DNA of 44,057 bases, taken from NCBI GenBank assembly GCA_017615355.1, contig JAGAAJ010000054.1:1-44057 (forward strand), in the 5' to 3' direction. The first letter of the stretch is position 1. The number at the start of each line of letters is the position of its first letter. Origin of the DNA: Prevotella sp. Its GTDB lineage: Bacteria; Bacteroidota; Bacteroidia; Bacteroidales; Bacteroidaceae. Both the position numbers and the translations under genes were made by a program. Shown one piece after another: positions 39,341 through 44,057 of the stretch. Below the pieces are notes generated by a model that was not told where the DNA came from, searched no databases, and saw only the letters and a program-made list of their open reading frames with translations.

Positions 39341-41782
39341 CAGCTTCAACTTAACGGGCTTCATGCCAGGAGCGGTAGCTGTAAGGGTAACCGTGCCGGG
39401 CTGGCGTGTGGAGCGTAGGATGACCGTGCAGTTGCCGTTGAAGAGACGGCGAGTCGCCTCCCTACATTCACCATTTGGAGAAGTAGTCAGCTCGTTGGAG
39501 TTGATGTCGCCATTGATCACACCCACTATCTGTGCATCACCATCTACGGAGAAGGTCACCTCCTCATCGGTGGTCTGTACGCAGCGGCCTTTCTTGTCGA
39601 CAGCCGTGATGGTCACGTGCTGCAAATCCATTCCGTCGGCCTGCCAGAGAGGCGAGAGGCGTGAGGTGTGCATCGGGAAATCGGCAGAGACCGTCAGCTT
39701 GACAGCCTCAGTAGTGGTCTCTATCTGATGGCGGGCCACTTCCTTTCCATTCGTACGGGCGATGGCGACGAGACGTCCAGGCTGGTATTCCACTTTGTCC
39801 CAATGCAGCTGGTTGCGCATCTTGGGATTGTCGACAGGATTCTGCTTCGTGCCCAGGCTGCGGCCATTCAGCAAGAGCTCCACCTCATCGGCGTTGGTGA
39901 AGACAACAATATCCTGCTTTGAGCCGTCTGCCCTGTTCCAATGGTCGCTCATGCCGTCGTTGCCCGTCTGCACGCCGTTCCACATGATATCACCCTTGCG
40001 GTCGATGATGCCGATGTGCACCACAGGCTCGTCGGACTTGAAGAAGCTGCGCATGTAGTAGGCCTTGGGCTTGGGATTGAGGGCAATGTCGAATACACCC
40101 TGTGCCCAGCCCTTTGCGGGCCAGCCCTGACTCTCGCCCAGGTAGTCGATGGCACCCCAATAGGCGAGGCCCATCACCTTGTCGAGATCCATCTCGAAGA
40201 AATTCTGACCCATTGCGGAAATCGAGGCCTCGCTCTGATAGAACGTCATCCAGGGGAAACGGCGACCGTCGCCTGGGAAGTACATGTAGCGGTAGTTGTA
40301 GGCCTGGAAGTCGGTAACCTTCGCCAGCTCACAGGGCAGCGAGTCGGTCTGCCAGTTACGGTAGCGGGGATGCATGGCTACGGTGACCTGTCGGGTGGAG
40401 TCATAGCGCTGTATCAAAGGTCGCATCAGGCGGTACATCGTCACGCCGAAGTCGTTGTAGGGCATGTTGGGGTCTTGCTGCAGCTCGTTGCCCAGGCTCC
40501 AGGCGATGACGGAGGGTGAGTTGCGGTCGCGTTTCACCCATTCGGGGACATCATTCTGCCAAAGCTCCTCGAAGGCCACACGTCCGCCGGTATGCTGGCG
40601 CGTCCACTTGTCGTAGAGCTCGTCGACGACGAGGATGCCGTACTGGTCGCAGAGCTCGATGAACTCGCGGCTGTAGGGGTTGTGGCTGGTGCGGATGTGG
40701 TTGAGTCCGAAATCCTTCATCAGCTGGATGCGTTTCTCGATGGCACGCGGATAGGCGGCAGCTCCCAAAGCCCCTAAGGAGTGGTGGTTGGCATAGCCCT
40801 GGAGCAGCACCTTCCTGCCGTTCAGCTTCAGGCCGAAGTTGGGGCCAATCTCAACGGTACGCAGGCCGAAGCGGTCTTTCACCTCGTCTACGGCCTCGCC
40901 CTTCTCGTTGTAGAGCGTGGCTTCAACGGTATAGAGATTGGGCGTGTCGATATCCCATATCTGCGGGTTGCTGATTTCAATCTCGGGCAGCTGCTGCTCG
41001 ACAAATCGGGTAGGGGTGGAGCGTACGACGGTATGCTTCCCCTCATACACCACGTTGCCATCAGGGCCGGTGATGCGCAGGCTAAGCGGCATGCGTTTGT
41101 CGCGTCCCTTGGTGACCACCTCTGCCGAGACGGTGACATAGCGGTTGTCGCGTGTAGTGATGTAGAGCGGATGGCGTGCGAAGAAGACGTTGCGGTCGGT
41201 AGCCACGAGCTTGACGCTGCGGAAGAGTCCGCCGCCCGTGTACCAGCGTGAGTTGAAAGGCTCGCGGGTATCGGCCATCACGGCGAGGACATTGTCCTGT
41301 CCGAAACGCAGCTTGTCGGTGACGTTCACCTCGAAGCCCACGTAGCCGTAGTCGGTTTTTCCAACGAGCTCGCCGTTGAGATAAACGTCGCCCACATACA
41401 TGATGCCGCCGAAGTCAATCAGCAGGCGCTTGCCCTTCAGACTGTCGGCAGGCGTAAGGTGTAGGCGATACCATCCGCGGCCCATCTCCTTGAATGCTCG
41501 GCTCGACAGTCGGCTCTTGATGTTGGCGGCAGGATCGTCGTTGTCGGCCTTCTCATCGGCGGCAGGTGCCACCCACGGCTGCTCTATCTGGAAGTCGTGC
41601 GGCAGGTTGACGGTGCGCCAATGGCTGTCCTGATAGGATGCTGACGCAGCTCCGTCCACATCGCCGAGGTGGAATTTCCAACCGAAGTCAAGGCTCTGCG
41701 TGATGCGCACCGGTGCCGCTGCCTGTGTAGAGAAAAGGCAGAGTGTGAAAAGTAATAGTAGATTAGTTTTTTGTAGTTTCAT
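39329..41782 (-). CDS. Glycoside hydrolase family 2 (beta-galactosidase-like), exported, second copy
   Basis: An 817-residue GH2 enzyme: signal to about residue 22, sugar-binding domain (about 25-195, with an ADEKADNDDPAANIKS insert), Ig-like domain (about 200-310), and TIM barrel with RNSPSVIAWSLGNE (acid/base Glu433) and TFYQSEAS (nucleophile Glu518). Then a DUF4982-like region (about 590-690) and a C-terminal Ig-like domain. It is clearly distinct from the GH2 at 18890-21247. It starts 16 bp after trpS ends, so it probably shares that transcript. Its end overlaps menA by 12 bp, leaving no room for a terminator. Substrate preference is open. Confidence 0.94.
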   Translation of the reverse strand: MKLQKTNLLLLFTLCLFSTQAAAPVRITQSLDFGWKFHLGDVDGAASASYQDSHWRTVNLPHDFQIEQPWVAPAADEKADNDDPAANIKSRLSSRAFKEMGRGWYRLHLTPADSLKGKRLLIDFGGIMYVGDVYLNGELVGKTDYGYVGFEVNVTDKLRFGQDNVLAVMADTREPFNSRWYTGGGLFRSVKLVATDRNVFFARHPLYITTRDNRYVTVSAEVVTKGRDKRMPLSLRITGPDGNVVYEGKHTVVRSTPTRFVEQQLPEIEISNPQIWDIDTPNLYTVEATLYNEKGEAVDEVKDRFGLRTVEIGPNFGLKLNGRKVLLQGYANHHSLGALGAAAYPRAIEKRIQLMKDFGLNHIRTSHNPYSREFIELCDQYGILVVDELYDKWTRQHTGGRVAFEELWQNDVPEWVKRDRNSPSVIAWSLGNELQQDPNMPYNDFGVTMYRLMRPLIQRYDSTRQVTVAMHPRYRNWQTDSLPCELAKVTDFQAYNYRYMYFPGDGRRFPWMTFYQSEASISAMGQNFFEMDLDKVMGLAYWGAIDYLGESQGWPAKGWAQGVFDIALNPKPKAYYMRSFFKSDEPVVHIGIIDRKGDIMWNGVQTGNDGMSDHWNRADGSKQDIVVFTNADEVELLLNGRSLGTKQNPVDNPKMRNQLHWDKVEYQPGRLVAIARTNGKEVARHQIETTTEAVKLTVSADFPMHTSRLSPLWQADGMDLQHVTITAVDKKGRCVQTTDEEVTFSVDGDAQIVGVINGDINSNELTTSPNGECREATRRLFNGNCTVILRSTRQPGTVTLTATAPGMKPVKLKLSTN

Positions 41783-41798
41783 TCTTGTTGTCGTTTGT

Positions 41799-42890
<1,092 letters not shown>

Positions 42891-42907
42891 TTAATGATAT
42901 GTACTTT

Positions 42908-42943
42908 TGTTCTTATGTCTAAAAAAAACTGTTCTTATGTCTA
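42908..42943. repeat. 14-bp direct repeat upstream of trpS
   Basis: TGTTCTTATGTCTA at 42908-42921 and 42930-42943, with an A-tract between. It fills most of the short gap between the esterase and trpS genes. Confidence 0.8.
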
Positions 42944-42954
42944 TAAAAATGATG

Positions 42955-43776
42955 TCATTCTGTCTCCAGCTGCTCCACTCGTTTCTCCATATCGCGGTAG
43001 GCCTGGTTGAGGTCGCCCTGTGTGATGTCGATGTCGCGGTTGACGGGACGGTCGGGGTCGCTCAGCGAGTGCGAGAAGAGCCATTCGTAGGTCTTGTAGG
43101 TATAGAAATAACGGGCCAATGCGCCATGAGAGGCACCAGGCAGCCAGTCGAAGCGCAGACGGTCGGTGATGCCTGCCTGCTTCATGCGGTTGACGACGGT
43201 CTGCGACTCACGCACGCTGACGGCCTTGTCGGCTGTGCCGTGGATGATCCACAGCGGCAGTTCGCCCATGCGGCTCTGGTCTTTCAGCGTGCAGCCGCCG
43301 CAGAGGGCCATCGCTGCCGCCACCTTCTCAGGATAGGTGCCCACGAAGTCGAGTGTGCCGTAGCCGCCTAGGCTCATGCCCAGGACGTAGACGCGGTTGT
43401 GGTCGTAGGCGTAGTCGTTGTTGTCGAGCCACTCCAGGATGTCGTTCAGCTTCTTCGGATTCCAGGGGCCGCCGGGATTCTGCGGTGTGATGACGAGTGC
43501 GGGCACCTGGCGTCCCATCTTGATGGCAGCCACCGTGCCGTAGCGGAGGGCCCGGTTGAGGTCGTGTCCGCAGAGGCTTGCCCCATGCAGGAAGAGTACC
43601 AGGGGCGTCGACTCCTGCGTGTAGTAATAGTCCTCAGGGGTGTAGATCCAGAAGTTGTAGCCTCCAGGGATGACATTCCTCTTGGCCGAGAGCAGGTCGG
43701 TGCCCTGCGCCCCTACGGGGCTAAATGATAAATGAAAAATGATAAATGATAAACTTATCAGTCGGAGTAGTCTCAT
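42955..43776 (-). CDS. Exported alpha/beta hydrolase (prolyl-oligopeptidase/esterase-like)
   Basis: A 273-residue serine hydrolase: signal to about residue 24 (FSPVGAQ), oxyanion segment LVLFLHGASLCGHDLN, nucleophile elbow LGMSLGGYG (Ser135), Asp183 in IIHGTADKAV, His217 in LPGASHGALA. The layout resembles carbohydrate esterase/feruloyl-esterase-like and phospholipase/carboxylesterase groups. A predicted helix of about 25 residues ends the protein (DLNQAYRDMEKRVEQLETE). It probably acts in the periplasm on glycan esters, an inference from the neighbouring GH2 gene. The signal core LSFIIFHLSFS comes from the 40-nt repeat shared with the DUF1460 gene. Confidence 0.88.
   Translation of the reverse strand: MRLLRLISLSFIIFHLSFSPVGAQGTDLLSAKRNVIPGGYNFWIYTPEDYYYTQESTPLVLFLHGASLCGHDLNRALRYGTVAAIKMGRQVPALVITPQNPGGPWNPKKLNDILEWLDNNDYAYDHNRVYVLGMSLGGYGTLDFVGTYPEKVAAAMALCGGCTLKDQSRMGELPLWIIHGTADKAVSVRESQTVVNRMKQAGITDRLRFDWLPGASHGALARYFYTYKTYEWLFSHSLSDPDRPVNRDIDITQGDLNQAYRDMEKRVEQLETE
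43721..43760 (-). repeat. 40-nt repeat copy B, inside a signal-peptide coding region
   Basis: This sequence is 37/40 identical to 9943-9982, in the same frame and orientation, encoding the same LSFIIFHLSFS peptide core. Confidence 0.85.
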
Positions 43777-43778
43777 AT

Positions 43779-43834
43779 CTCTAAACTCTAAACTCTAAAC
43801 ACTAAACTCTTATCTCTTAACTCTTTATTCTAAA
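43779..43834. repeat. Heptamer array, 8 copies, running through a stop codon
   Basis: Eight consecutive heptamers of the CTCTAAA type (three exact, then CACTAAA, CTCTTAT, CTCTTAA, CTCTTTA, TTCTAAA). The array fills the whole gap between the beta-propeller gene and the esterase ATG. It continues into the coding end of the former (FRIKS and the TAA). Confidence 0.85.
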
Positions 43835-44057
43835 CTTGTAGATCTTCGTGCCGCGACAGCCCACAACGAGACTGTTGCCCACCACGCAGGGTGATGACTC
43901 GAAGTTGGCGCCCATATCCTTCTTGCAGAGCACCTCGCCATTCTTGCCCCTGATGACATACACCACGCCGTTGGCATCGGCGGCGAAGACGAAGAACTCG
44001 TCGTTCTCGTTGGTGAATCCCACAGGCGACGACCAGCAGAAATTGCCGTAGCCCACG
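43817..44057 (-). CDS. Beta-propeller (PQQ/BamB-like repeat) protein, C-terminal fragment
   Basis: Eighty codons are visible; the frame is open to the right edge, so the start lies outside the window. The sequence FVFAADANGVVYVIRGKNGEVL then SSPCVVGNSLVVGCRGTKIYKF shows two blades of a PQQ-like beta-propeller, in which a VY(V/K) strand is followed by a G-K-G turn. Such proteins bind cofactor or act as scaffolds; the full gene is needed to choose. Its last codons and stop are made of the heptamer repeat. Confidence 0.75.
   Translation of the reverse strand, partial: VGYGNFCWSSPVGFTNENDEFFVFAADANGVVYVIRGKNGEVLCKKDMGANFESSPCVVGNSLVVGCRGTKIYKFRIKS

Overview
The window looks like a chromosomal segment of a Bacteroidales bacterium, most likely Prevotella or a close relative. 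Reasons: a SusC/SusD pair, a short (290-residue) Bacteroidetes-type primary sigma factor, a type IX secretion plug protein, a Na+-pumping NQR operon, many SPII and SPI exported proteins, and promoters of the Bacteroidetes form TTTG-N19/20-TAnnTTTG instead of -35/-10 boxes. I saw no rRNA, tRNA, CRISPR, transposase or phage gene.

Layout. 1-5912 (minus): the end of a polysaccharide utilisation locus, susC -> susD -> a surface lipoprotein cut by the window edge. 6272-8992 (minus): ppdK with its own promoter and terminator. 9126-13307 (minus): an ATPase, then a tight three-gene unit (Gfo/Idh/MocA oxidoreductase, DUF4421 envelope protein, DUF1460 NlpC/P60-like enzyme). 13477-18716 (plus): a TamB-like envelope protein translationally coupled to a rhamnogalacturonan acetylesterase-type SGNH hydrolase. 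18890-21247 (minus): a GH2 glycosidase. 21342-23860 (plus): an exported alpha/beta hydrolase and two tandem deoxynucleoside kinases. 23915-29211 (minus): T9SS plug protein, two paralogous small lipoproteins, and a large CotH-kinase protein with a T9SS-type C-terminus. 29282-30562 (minus): glyA, divergent from nqrABCDEF (30767-36538, plus). 36607-38211 (minus): rpoD -> trmD. 38402-39340 (plus): menA. 39329-44057 (minus): a beta-propeller protein (partial), an esterase, trpS and a second GH2 enzyme.

How the genes fit together. Glycan import (SusCD), two GH2 enzymes, the acetylesterase and the alpha/beta hydrolases point to plant or host polysaccharide use. Anaerobic energy metabolism is represented by PPDK, NQR and menaquinone synthesis (MenA). 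RpoD in this window is the factor expected to read the TAnnTTTG promoters found upstream of several genes here.

The most distinctive signal is not a gene. Short low-complexity words, arrays and hairpins of the kind that fill the short intergenic gaps also appear inside reading frames. Examples are a 40-nt element, 37/40 identical, that encodes the signal-peptide core of two unrelated proteins; an in-frame insert in TamB matching a minisatellite upstream of trmD; an in-frame hairpin in a GH2 enzyme; and an 8-copy heptamer array running through a stop codon. This looks like recurrent exaptation of spacer repeats into exported proteins. Other points of interest are a natural Walker-B Glu-to-Gln change in the ATPase, near-leaderless promoters at tamB and menA, a TTG start for trmD, and a palindrome at the expected -33 position of the susC promoter.
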